Source: Ifrita kowaldi
Lineage: Eukaryota > Chordata > Aves > Passeriformes > Cinclosomatidae
Reading direction: 5' to 3'
Assembly: GCA_013398055.1 (NCBI GenBank)
Contig: VZRS01007674.1
Coordinates: 1,130,470-1,194,469, forward strand
Length of the DNA: 64,000 nt
Shown one piece after another: positions 1-12,700 of the stretch. Each line of letters opens with the position of its first letter. Positions within the stretch are counted from its first letter, which is position 1. The position numbers and the translations under genes are program-made. Under the pieces are notes generated by a model. The model did no database searches, had not been told where the DNA came from, and saw only the letters and a program-made list of their open reading frames with translations.

Positions 1-3000
1 GAATCATTTTGCATAAGCAATTAAGGACAGGAAGTTTTCAACGATCCAGGCTATATATGGTATACAAACAAAATGTTTCATCCTTTATGAAGTGTTTTGC
101 AGATGAAGAATCCTTTCCCAGTGTAAAAACATAAATCTAATGAAAATAACTGTGTAAAGGAGTAAGTCTGTGGAGATTATCTTAAGTCATACTATGTTTT
201 TTTGAACAGTTTGTGTTCAATTTTTATATGGCACAATGTGAACAGAATGACCTAATGTATTTTTTAATTTGAGTTATAATAAAATATTTTCAAACTGCTG
301 TATATAAACCCACTAAGGAGAGATCCTAGGGTGGGGGTTTTGTGGGTTTTTGTTTGTGTCTTTTGTTTGTTTGTTTGTGGGGGGTTTTGGGTTAGTTTTT
401 TTCTTTCTCTTTTTATTGTTGTATGGTTATCAGTGTATATGTAGACTTTAGTTTCCTTACAAACCAAGCTGAAATAAAGTAATCTTCATGGTAGCCTTAA
501 GCCAGAATTTTATAGGGTAAATAGGATGCCTGACTTCTAGCAATATATATCATCTTATTTTCAATGGACCAGTGGTTTTTTTTAGTTAAACCTTTCAAAA
601 TATGAATTATATGTGTAGTCAAAAATAAGCATATTTTTAAACAGTTGAAACTGTTTTATTAAAATTTTCAGGAGACCATGTTTTATGCAGACATGGTGTG
701 CAGCACTCTATTTCAAAGTACAGCATTTCAAAGCCAAAAGCCAAGTGAAGACAAGCTGGCTCATCTCTAATCATTGCCAGTTTGAACCCTATACAATAAA
801 AGACTTCATGGGCAGTTTCTCTTGGGAACATTCACATCTGGAACAAATTAGATGAAATACAAATAGAATAAAACTGGAGAAAAATGAAGACACCTTGTAC
901 AATTGTGAACCAGCACTTTGGTTCACCAAAAATGGAAACCGATGTCAATGAGTTTTGAACTGCCATTGTATGGTTTGCTGGCAGTAAAGGTTAATCATAC
1001 ATTATGTACTCAGTTCAAACCCTAGGACTGATTTATTGGGAACTATATATTGGCTGTAATCCTTCAAAGTACTGCATGTCACTTGAAAGTACTTGATTGG
1101 TAATGAAGTCACTGAAATGGAAAGCTCTCTAGGGTATTTTCCTTCTACAGTTCTACATGAAGCATCATCCCAAATATCACAGTGAATGGAAGATTATCCT
1201 TTCCCTTGATGTAAAGCTTGAAAACAATATTGTCTTGATGAGTACCCACCGAAAAAAAAAATTAGTTTGGTTGACTGATGATATTAAACAGTCTTATCAG
1301 CATAGGGATGAGCCATATAAAAATGTGATATTAATCCTTATTGTACACTGGCTTATACTGGTGTGCATAGCAGCAAGTTTGAGAGAGATTAAAATCCTGT
1401 TAATGCAAGATTCCTATCTTGATATCCATATATTTAAAAGAAAAGACACTGCTTTTTCATATCATGTATGCAATTCATGCCTGTAAAGGAACTGGTGTTT
1501 CTATTCCAAAGTAAAACTGAAGTCCTTGTGGGTTCAAAACACTTGTCTCTTCCCTTTTGGGTAACAACTACAAAAATCCTACCAGATCTCAATGCCTTCC
1601 AGGAAGTGGACATATGCACACACCAGCCAGCTAAATTCAGCAGCCAAACCCCACCAGTTTCCTGGGAACCAGCACAACGAACAAGGTCTGCTGTGCTCTG
1701 AATTTTATCTCACCTAAGAGGTTCAGGATCACTTGAAATTTTTAGAACTATTATTTCAGATGAGCTACTAAGGAGACACTTGCTGGAAAGTTAAATAAGC
1801 TATGCATAGCAAAGAAAGATGCTGCTTCATTAAAAAGTTTTCACTGATTTTAAAAAAGGAAACTGGCTCTCATTTTCTGTTATTTGTAAAAGCAAACATG
1901 CAGATCAGGATACGTGATGATAGTTAAACTTGCTACATAAAACAAACCCCTGTTTAAAATACAGAGACTTAGTGTGAAAAGTCTTCCAGCTTTGCTAGAG
2001 CTGTAACAGCTTCCAGTGACCAAAGAGCTGGCCCAGCCCACAAGGAGAAATAACAAAACACTGGTTTCATACTAAAAAAGTGCAACACAAATTAGGGAGT
2101 GTGTTTCAGATGACAGACAGGTTAAGCATCAACAAGCTGCACAATGAGCAACCAAGACAGACAATCTGTTTGACAACAAATGTTAAGAGCACAGAAGATG
2201 AAGATAAATCTTTGGTCAAATCAATAAAATTTGAATGTTTCCAACTACGCATTTGAGAGTCCTTTATTCTTTACAAATGCAAAGCTTTATAATTTCATAG
2301 ATCCCTCATTTTATGTATTGTCTGGTTATCTGTAAAGAAAAATGTACTCTATAATTTGAAAAGGTAATAAATGTGGGGGGTTTTTTGTGAATACAGATTT
2401 AGATAGATAAAATAATGTAATAAAATTTGCTGGTCTTGTTGCTATATTTCATGGACTAGTGGTCAAAACACAAATGTTTATAAAATGTGTTCTTTTAAAC
2501 AAGTGAATTCTATGGCTATTCATATTGGTACTGTACCTCTGCAAAAACTACTTGCTTTAACAATTTTTGGCTACTGAGAAGTCTGCCATTTAGAACCCAG
2601 GAGTTTTAATCAATATAAAATTTGAATATTTGATCCAGAAGTCTGAAGCAAAAATTATACATCCACAGGGTTATTCTTCAGCAAGATATGAAGATCTATC
2701 ATAATTATGGGCTGTAGAACTGTCAAAACAAAATGAAAAGCAGCCATGTAACACATATATTATTCCTCAGGGATTATTTTTAAAAACAAATCTGGAAAAA
2801 TTGATTGAATTTGGCTTCAGGTTCACTGAATTTTTTTATATTTAAAAAGACCCCAAAAATCAACATGGTATTAATTCTGGAATTTCAACACAACCAGAAA
2901 TTTCAGCAGTGCAGTCCTTGCATTATTGTGAATGGATCTGAGACACTCTCTTGATGCTTTAAATGCAGCCATTTCAAAAGTACTTCCACAAAAAAGTACT

Positions 3001-6000
3001 TCACAACTAGTGTTCTTGTAAAAAGAAAAGGTTGAATATTTTAAGAGATCACTGCATTTCAAACTATTCTGGTATCAATCCTCTGCATTATTATGAGAAT
3101 GAACAGACTTTTCATTTAGAAACCATGAGCATTTTTAGTTCTGTTATTTATTAGCTTTAAATGTTTTACATAAAATCAGTCAGTGAAGAAACAGAAGAAG
3201 CAAAGCAGATGTCCGCATAGTCATAGAAGTATGTTTTAGAAGTGTTTTTCCTAAAAGGACTTCTAAAATATTTGAAAGCAGAAGGTTTTTTTTAATGTTT
3301 AAACACAGTTACTGTTTTGCAGATATGCTCAGCACTTGCACCTTCCATCAATTTGAGATACAACTGTACATGCACAGAACCCCCCCAAATAAGATTGATT
3401 CTTTCTGCCTTGGGGAACATTATATACATTTGTTTGCCGTAAGACTTTTAAAAAGAAAACACTAAAAAAGATCGTTAAAATCTAGGAAATCTAGAACTGC
3501 GATATTGGAATTCTTTCCCATGCACTCCACTTCTGCTTTTATATTTTTTGCGCTGCTCCTTTACCAATATTGTAGTAACTAGGAGCCACAGAGAGGACCA
3601 GTTTTCTGTTGTACTAAGGACTCTACAGCTACAGATAAAAATTACAATGCTGTTCCCAAAACCCTTACAATTCAATACTGGAACACGATTCAAAGCAGGT
3701 AACAGTGCAGGCAAGAAAGACAGCATTTCTCGGTAGCACAAGTGTAGCTTATCTATTGAGCCTGATATACTGTTAAGTACTAAGTGTTGAAATACTTTTT
3801 TTTTTCTGCTCAATTTAGAGAGCCTCCCAGAGAATGCAGCACTTAGAAGGCAGTGTTTTCTACATTGCTAAAGGCCTTGTCAGCTGCACTGGCTGTGCCA
3901 AGACAGCACAGTGTCTTACCAGGATTTTTGTCATTGGGGTTTAATATTTGAACTTGATGACATTTGATGGGATGTTATGAATGTGTAAAATTGGGGCCAT
4001 TTATTAGGATAGCATCTTGAATTCTTGATGCTATAAAAGGATGCTATTGTACACATGCCATTAAAGATTAAAAGAGAAAAACAATCCCAACAATGTAATC
4101 ACTAAGTACAGTCATGCAGAGGCTTACTGAAAAGAAAGGCAGCACTAACAAAACTACTTAAATTAAAATAAATACAAATCTGGATTCCTGCCAGAGATTC
4201 TTGCTTATAGCTCTCAAACTTACATGGATTCCTTGAGTATCTCTGCCTTTGGGTGCAGTGCCTTTAAGCTCTACCTCTTTTGTTCTCTGATAGAAACTCA
4301 GCCTATAGGTCACAGCAGCCTTTTGTTCTCCATTGACTAAAGAGGCTTAAAAACCAGGTGCGTCTAAGAGGAAGAATCTTCTTCAAGGGAGCCAGGTAAC
4401 CAGCAGTGAATGAAATTTAGCTAAGATGAATTTTGTTTTGTTTTAGAAAATCCATTTGTCATCTGGGTTATGGAAGACAAAGTCTTGAATGTAAATACCA
4501 AGTTGCCCTCAATACAAGACCAAGGACCATGAACTCATCTGCTCCCCTCTTTATAGCAGATTCCATCTTCAGCATCTCTGTGTTGTTTTCTTAGACCTTT
4601 CTCTTTCTGCTTTCACCTAATCCTCACTCAAGAAGCATTAAGGTTAAATATTAACATCCACAGACTGAGGCTGCTGTCACCTTTGCCTTCCCTTCATACA
4701 GACTGTCCCATTCACATTTGAAATGCAGTTCACATTAGACAGCTTAGAATAAATATCCATACATTTCTCTGTGTCAGTGTAGGATAAGAAGCTCTCTCCT
4801 CCTCCACAGTAAATGTCATATATAATGGGAAAAAACAGTCATGCAAAGCAAAGCTTTTACAAAGAATACAAAATAGTCTAAATCATCCTCATATCCATCC
4901 TTGGTCCAGGGTCTTATCCTGGTGCCACCAAAATCCCTTCTCAACTCTGCAGCAAAGACCACCTATCTGCCTTTGGCCACTTGATTCTGCCAACAGGGTG
5001 GACTTGAGAGCTGCATTACCAATGGGATGTTGCAGTTGCAGATTTGCACTGCTTTGCTTTTTTGACTGATTACTCTAAACTGCTGTTTCTACCAAGAAGC
5101 TGTATAACAAACTAGCCAGGCTTGGGCAGAACACTTTAAGTGGCTGATCCACTTCCATCAGCATGTAATAGAGTCATGCTCGAAGCAACTACCAGTCTTG
5201 GAAACTGTTAGGCTTTCACTGCTGTATTAAAGAAACCAGTTTAATATCTGTAAGGAGACTTAGTATATTTATGTTCCCTGTTTGGAGACTTAGCCCTATT
5301 TAGAATTCAGGATTGTCACGCGAACTACAGGAATATTATGGAGAGCAGGTGGAAGACTAATGAAGAAAGGAAATAAGACAGATGGATAGGGAGAGGCTGA
5401 AAATACTAAACCAAACAATGCAAAAGGCTCTGTGCAATGAAGTCCTTTCTAAGTGACTCACTTTCCATCCCATTTATTTCCCCTTTGGTTTTTACCCTTT
5501 TCCTAGCTGCCCCATTTTCTTTCTGCTGCTAGCCACGCCAGCAGGCTTCTGTGCTGGCACCAGGTATTACTAAAGCACAGTGCCAGCCCACGTGTCTGCT
5601 ATCACATCCTGCCCCTTCTTTGCTCTCCTACCTTCATTTCTACAGGCACATGCTTATTTAAATCAAGCATCCTGTCCCTCAAGGACCTGTGCTAAAAAGC
5701 AGTTCCCCGGTCCACTCATGCATGGCAAGTGTAAACCAACTAATACCTGCCTACTTTGCTAAAAAGAAAACCTTTGATCTGTTTCTTTGGATTACACACT
5801 GTGACAACAACTTGTATCACCAACATTTATGATTTACTACTTCCCTCTAAATGTTTTCCGAATGTGTCTCCGTGCAGACGCAGTCTCTCAGATCAGTAGA
5901 ATAAGAGAGACTCTGGCACTGTCTCGTGCCACTCAGCAGTTGCTTCCCTTTCTGTGGCGTGCTAATGACTACCAAAAAGCATAAGGCATCCACACTAGGG

Positions 6001-6944
6001 GTGGTCCCAGGGACTGAATTCTGCAGGCAACAATTCAAAATACACACAAAATTATACAGAGCATGTTGACTTAAAACCTCCCCAAAAGTCACATTCTTTC
6101 CTTTCAGAGATGACCACTGGAAACACCCATGAAAGTGTGCTATCTCAGCATGGAGAGTCCCTATCCTGTCTTTAATCATGAGAGCTGCTACCTTAAATAC
6201 AACCTTTTGATGCTGACACAGACTGAAGCTGCAGCCAGCACCATGTCAGCTGACTCCTCATGCTCCAAGGCTGTCAGTAACATATGCAGCAAAGGCACCT
6301 GTGTTCAGCTCTGTAACTTGGGTTCCAAAGTGACATTGTTATTCATTTTCTCCTACTATTTTAAGGAAGAATATACTACAAACAATACTTACTATTTTGC
6401 TTTTCAAAAGGAGCATGAAACAAAAGCCCAGCTATAACAACATAAATATTCTGGGAGACTGGAGCAAGAAGATAAGCACTATAGTTTTCACTGCTCAAAT
6501 GAGAGATACAGTTCTCCTGAATGAAAAGATATTCAGCTTGAATGTTACAGTTCAGAGGAAAAATTGGTCAAGTCCATTATAAAAACCTGCAGTTACTTAC
6601 CAGTAGTCATCAATAATCCATAAACTCTCTACTAGGTCTTTTGTTTTCTCCTTATCTATGAGATGTGCAGATCATATTTTATGGTTCCTTTTTTTTTTAA
6701 CCAGCTTTAAGAAAGTTTTTTAAACTTTAAGACTGCAGTCATCCAAAAAGGAACAAAAGAGAACACACATAGGTATTGTCCTAAAGTTCAAACTGGCTTA
6801 TGTGTGAATCAATATCAGCTATTAGATTACACTGAAAGTATATGGGATCTTAAATAAAATGCTTTTAACAGCATTTGGAGACTGTTTCCCTTGTCTCTAC
6901 CCATGAAACCTTCTTGTAAGGCAAGTATGTAATCTCATTACTTA
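1..6944. other. AT-rich non-coding DNA, no gene recognised
   Basis: I find no exon of a known gene on either strand. Open frames such as 1157-1486 (+), 3475-3813 (-) and 5847-6179 (-) have no recognisable domains and overlap frames on the other strand, so I treat them as chance. A T/G-rich simple stretch lies at 329-391. In mammals KCNG3 lies upstream of COX7A2L in the same orientation, so this could be KCNG3-COX7A2L intergenic DNA, but no KCNG3 coding sequence is visible. Confidence 0.6.
329..391 (+). repeat. T/G-rich simple repeat with G-tracts
   Basis: The stretch holds a (TTTG)n run together with four G-tracts (about 329-337, 343-345, 379-384 and 389-391) separated by T-rich loops. It is low-complexity DNA that could fold as a long-loop G-quadruplex on the plus strand. 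No gene is attached to it. Confidence 0.6.
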
Positions 6945-7088
6945 TCACAGAATCAAAGAATATGCTGAGTTGGAAGAGACCCACAAGGATCATAAAGTCC
7001 AGCTCTTAAGTGAACGGCCCACACAGGGATCAAACCCAAATCTTGGTTATTAGCACCATGCTCCAAACAGCTGAGCTCATCTCAGTTC
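6945..7088 (-). mobile_element. TguSINE1-like SINE (tRNA-Ile head, CR1 tail)
   Basis: Read on the minus strand, about 7014-7085 resembles a tRNA-Ile gene: A-box-like 'tgagctcagctg', a 'atggtgctaataacc' anticodon-arm region and a B-box-like 'ggtttgatccctgtg'. It is followed by about 70 bp of CR1 3' end at 6945-7013, whose plus-strand complement reads 'cacagaatcaaagaatatgctgagttggaagagaccc' in decayed form. A tRNA-Ile head with a CR1-derived tail is the known structure of the songbird SINE TguSINE1, mobilised by CR1 enzymes. This copy is diverged and so not recent. The main alternative is a CR1 3' fragment next to a decayed tRNA pseudogene, which is less likely because the two parts abut in the right order. 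Confidence 0.75.
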
Positions 7089-9268
7089 ATTTCTCCCTAA
7101 AGCCCTCCTAACACGGTTCTATTAATTCAATAACCTGTGAAAGCAAAGAAAGAACTTGTAGTAATTGAGTTCCTATTATGTTAGTGTAATCTCTGCATTA
7201 CAAGGCAAGTGTTTAGTGAGTGCTAGGAAGATTGAGTTTGTAGGTTCAAATTATAATCATCTGACACCATCTCTTTGGTGGCAACTGGATCTAGGACAAG
7301 CAATTTAATGGAGTCAAAGTGGTGCCTCCAGCAATTCTGAGGATGCATAGATGCATTTCCCTTCTGCCTTTGAACAGTAAGCAACAAACACTGTAGCCTA
7401 AAGGAGATGGGGAATCCTTCAGGAAAGCATAATCACATCAGATCCACACTGCAAAATCTGCAAAAGAGAACTGTCAGAAGGGGAAACAATCAAGAGTATG
7501 TAAAGCAAAAAGCATGTAAAATCATGGTGCCAAATCTCTATTTCTACACCTCCTCACGACTCCTTTTCAGTTCCCTCGGGCTGTAGAATAGGATACAGCA
7601 CTCTAAAAAGAACATGCTGCCCCACCAATGGTACTGCAAGCTCTGATATTCCCTGTGAAAACAGAACTCAGATTTTCCCATTTTAAAAGCCTAGGCTGCT
7701 ACATATGGAGCCAAATGAAACTCTCCGTGAGCAATTGCCATCACAGAACCTACGCAAGACAAGGGAGCCAGATATGGTTCAGCAAAATTTACTGTGAAAA
7801 ATCTTTAGGAGGGAGGATATTGTCAAAAGACACATTTCCAAGAAAATTTTTACTCAGATGTTGTGTGGTCAGCAAGTGCTTCCATCCACCTACAGAGACC
7901 TGCACTCACACAGGTCATGTCTTCCTTGGGAGGAAACTATAAATAGAGATGCAAAGTACGAAGAACCCCAATCTATCTATAGGCTCTGTAAGGCTGTCTA
8001 TGTTCTGCCAAAGAAAAGTTCCTGCACAATGCAGAGGCAGATGTTGCCAGCAGCATTTACTTGGAGGGCTCCCTATTTCTGCAACTATCCAACCCTTTAA
8101 TGTGTGCAAGGACTTGGCTCAGGGACAGTTCCTTTCAGCTTTCCCTGCTGTTACTCTACTCACTCCAGCACACTTCAGTCCTCTTCCCAGCAGAGCTGTT
8201 ACTGAGCTTCCCTCTTCCCCTCACACGGGAGTTTACCAGTGTTCTCCCACGCTGTTACCTAAGCTTCTGAACTTCTTTCTCCCGTGCAGGGAAATGCTGT
8301 GATAAGGAGGTAGATAGTTCTTTCATCTGCTTGTACTCCCAGTTTTACCGTATCCCTATGCTCATGGCAGTAAGAAAGCACAGACAGGTATACAACAGCA
8401 GACAGAGTATTTAAAAAGGAAAACCCATCATTGATCATGTGGCAAGGCAAAGGGGAGACACATCAAAACACCTTCAAGGCTTCCTGAAACAGGCCTGAGT
8501 TACACTACCATCTGAAGAGACTAATCCATAAAAGTAACATGCTTAGAGAATGTCAGCAAGACTACAGGTTGCTGGGGGAAAGATAATTAGGAGACTGTCA
8601 GCTGAAAGACATCATAGGGTAGTGGTTCCTGCTGCTGGCAGAATACAATCCTCAAAAATAAATGTCTTCAAAACCATGCATTATTTTCAATGCAGGAGAC
8701 ACTGATCTCATGGCAGAAATCTATTTTTATGTTATGTCTGATGTGCTAAATGATTCATAAATAAAGAATATTTTCTATAAGAAAGATTTCTCAACTAACC
8801 AGACAACTGACACTGGTATTACTAAATTTATGTCTTTTTGTTTGTGAATTGTCAAATAGAAACCCCTTAGAACACAGCCTACTGACAAAAAATCTGAGCC
8901 AAGATGGGCCTTTTGCCTGAGCAGAGTGATAGCTCAGGCAGCTCTGAATGGCTTTATCCCACGGCAGTACTTGGAAGAAGAGCTTATAGGTAGTAGCTGT
9001 GAATGGGATTCTAGGCAGGTATTAGGATCTAGAAACTCCATCCTCACATCCCATCTTCCACAATTTACTAGGCTGTATTTACTATTGGAAACAGGGGACA
9101 GAAGAGGAGTGATGTGCAGAATGAAAGACAGGATGCTGAGAACCTGAGACCCACACCATCTGGAGCACATGGTGTTACTTAAGTGCATCTTACAGACAAC
9201 CAGGAAGCCCGGCTTCATCCAAAATGATATCCCATTTGTGAGCTCCAAGCCTGCTAGGGATACAAACC
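7089..9268. other. Non-coding DNA, nothing recognised
   Basis: There are no recognisable exons, RNA genes or repeats. Overlapping frames on both strands around 7628-8302 and 8926-9296 show no domain and no consistent splice structure. Confidence 0.55.
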
Positions 9269-9768
9269 AAAGCACAGGTATGACTTGGAGATTCACTCCA
9301 AAAGCATATTTCTGATTGAATCTTCTCTGCTGAATACGTCAGGAGAAAATGTCTCTCTTTGCTCCTTATATTTCAGTTTCTCCTCTCTAAAACGCTGGAC
9401 AACTTTTGTTTTACGTTTGTAGATCCATAAAACTGCAGACATTTCAGCAGAGTTGCAGGTCCAGACTCTTTTTAGACTGTAACTTGCCTGAGTGGCCATG
9501 GAACACTGCAAGGTCCTGGTTTCCTATTCACNAAAGCACAGGTATGACTTGGAGATTCACTCCAAAAGCATATTTCTGATTGAATCTTCTCTGCTGAATA
9601 CGTCAGGAGAAAATGTCTCTCTTTGCTCCTTATATTTCAGTTTCTCCTCTCTAAAACGCTGGACAACTTTTGTTTTACGTTTGTAGATCCATAAAACTGC
9701 AGACATTTCAGCAGAGTTGCAGGTCCAGACGGCCATGGAACACTGCAAGGCCCTGGTTTCCTATTCAC
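9269..9768. repeat. Tandem duplicate across an n joint (allelic copies)
   Basis: 9269-9531 (263 bp) and 9533-9768 (236 bp) are the same sequence placed head to tail with a single n at 9532. By eye the copies differ in two ways: a 27-bp block at 9467-9493 is present only in the first copy, and there is one substitution near the end (ggTcctgg versus ggCcctgg). Exact length agreement (263 - 27 = 236) and the n exactly at the joint point to two haplotypes of one locus laid in series by the assembler, not a biological tandem duplication. Confidence 0.9.
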
Positions 9769-12700
9769 TCATCTAGAGACTCAGTCAAAGGCTGTAAGGG
9801 TTTCCTTCCCATGGAAAACTGTGTCCAGGAGCAACCCTGGCTTTGGCTCTGCATCTTAGACACATCCTTAGCTAAAACACAACCAAAACATTTTACAAGA
9901 CATATCTAGTGGTCTCGCAAAGATGCTTAGGTGTAAAGTACTGCTACTTGATGGCACCAGCTGGTGAATTAGTATGAAACAGTGATCCTCTGGTGGAAAA
10001 ACTTCTGTTATTCTTGCTTCTTCCTGAACAGCATGAAGTCATTGCATTCTATCAAAGAGTATTGCCGCAGCACGGACTCAGAAATCACTTTGCCCTAGTT
10101 TGAGGGTGGAGCTCTAACAGTTTGTATCTTCAGAACATTCCAACACAGAAGTTTCCAACTTCTGACATTTATTACTTATGAAAATCGTTACTAAAACTCA
10201 TCATGTGAAAGGCGACTTTCATCTACGCATGTTCCTTATATCCTGAGGTGTGACAGAGAAGTGGTAAAACGTACAAAATATTAATAAACTAACAAATTTT
10301 TAAACTCCAATTTCATAATTTTTGAGCACCTGGTGTTGGCAACCCTACATGTTCATTGACTAATTCCCTCTCTAAGGAACTGCTAGAGTAAATACAGAGC
10401 AGTGTCATTGTTGAAAAAGGGCAGATTAAGTCCAAATATAGCTGGTTCTGAAATACAACTGATAACAACTAAAATTAAGTATGACTGACAAGGAAGCACT
10501 GGGCCAAGAAAGCAAAAGACTCAGGTATTCAACTCAAGCTTCCTGGCATAAACTGTCCCGTGCAGCTGCAGTACAACTGTATTTTAGTTGTTAATACTGA
10601 GCAACACTGCATGGGATCTTTCTCCAGCCCATCACGACACCTTACTATTGATCTGTTTCAAATGACACATTTGTACAGAACATTTCCTCTAACACAATCA
10701 CAAGGGAGGTTTCTGTTGGTTTGGTTTTTTTGTCTATAACATAATCTGGCCTTATTCAGGAAAGTTTGTTATAAAACTGTACTGAGGATGTGGTTGTCTC
10801 TGGACTCCAATCTGTGAATTTGCACATGAAAATGCTCACAAGAAGAAATTAAATACAAGGACAATGCATCTTCCTCCAATATCTATAACATATCTGAATA
10901 AAAGAAACTTTTTCTGTGGACTGTAGATGATTTGAGAGAGAAATGCTTACAGCCCAGGGAGGGAAAAGGAAGAGAGGAAAGAAGACTTTGGCAGCACTGT
11001 GAAAACAGAAAACCTCTAATTTACCTCTCAATGTCCAGAGATACCACCCATTTTATTTGGGAACCTATTTCACTACACATACATTGTTTAAAGGAAAAGT
11101 TCAGGAATAGGGTACTGTAATCATGATATTTCCCTACTGGTTATAAAAGGAGAAAATGTGTTGCAGCAGAAAGGACGCACACAGAAAGTTTGAACTCTGG
11201 TTATCCGTGTCAAAGTCAGCAGCAAGAGGCAAAATATCCAACTTTACAGTACAGCATTTCAAAACTGGGAAGTGTTATAAGCCATAGACAGAGGGCCTGG
11301 GGATTTTGAATTTACTTTCTCAAAAGTAGAATGAACAGGGCTTTTAGATAATTGTTATTTTACTGACAGCCAACATTGATGTCTCAATCAGATGAAAAAA
11401 TTACCTTTGCTTGTGCAATCCTGAAAACCAAGGGGGAAAATAAAGCAATGACAACAAAGCTGAAAAGTACCGAAATCAATATTTACTGTTGTAGGTTCCT
11501 CCAATGCTTTTCACATCTAGAAACTTGAGGATAAAAGAACACTTCATGGCTCACCTGGAATAAAGCGTTGTTTCCACAATTTCCATTCTGCCTTTATTCA
11601 GGTAATACAGAACTGCAGGGAAACAGTCTATAAAAAACATAACCTACTGCCCCAGAAGTGTTATTCATTCTTCAGGCTTTACAATAATGACATCATAAAG
11701 TTTTCAATTCCTTCATTTACTATCTCAGGCAAGTTCTGCATGAGGACCTGAAAAGAATACTATACGTATAACAAGAGGCAGATACTCCCAGATAAGATTC
11801 AACACCTTAAAAAAGATTCCTGATCCCCATCATACAACAGTGAACACAATGTCCTCATTGCCAAAATTGCTAGTAAATAATAACCGCTATCAAGTATTTC
11901 ACTAGAAGCCTTATCTCAAGACAAAGACGTGCCCAGGAAACAGAAGTCAAACACAGAATTATTTCTAAATTTATAGAGAAGATATAAATGCCTGCCTCCC
12001 TAATACCATCTCCTTCAAGAAAAAGGCAAGAATTCTGTCATGAGAAAGTTACACAGTAAAAACTTTAGTTGAATTTATATTAATATTTTAAGTCTATTAC
12101 CATTTTAAAATAAAAACCCTATGATTTTTATTAATTTTCAGTATTGATAGAGCTATGAAAGAGAAATCTCTTAGTCATCAATAGAAGCCTATTTCCAACA
12201 GTTATCTCTGCTGTATGGAGTACATATGGGTGATAAAGCACCAATAAATTCAGGTACAGGTTTTAGAGGTAACTACCACATTAGTCTGTGTACAGATTTA
12301 ATTTATTTCTTTCAGTTGATAAATCAAATGGAACAATATCAGCCTCTTGCATTAATAGAGTTTATCTTGGTGATCATCTCCTAGTTTGGGGGTTTGTAAA
12401 TATTATGTATACACACACAGCACAAATATTAAGCAAATCCAACCTAGTACTCTTAAAAATGAGTACTGCATAAACAAAACATAAGTGCACATGGCAATTT
12501 TATATTCTAAATCCACCCACACAGTTGTTCTCAGCAATTCAAGAACAGAGTTGCATGGGCAGATTGACAGAATTTGAGTTACAGACATCTGTGCTGAAAT
12601 AATGATCAGCATATGAAGGTTTTGTTCATTAAGCAACTGATTAAGGTCTTGGGTTTTTCTTTATTTTATCCTCAAAAAGAAAATAAATACAACAACCACA

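Noticed and set aside
7014..7085. Functional tRNA-Ile gene on the minus strand
   Set aside because: The tRNA arms carry several mismatches, and the segment abuts a CR1 tail as in TguSINE1, so it is a SINE head and not a working tRNA gene.
9293..9748. Two nearly identical minus-strand frames that could look like a duplicated small gene
   Set aside because: They are the two haplotype copies joined at the n at 9532, and the frames have no recognisable domain.
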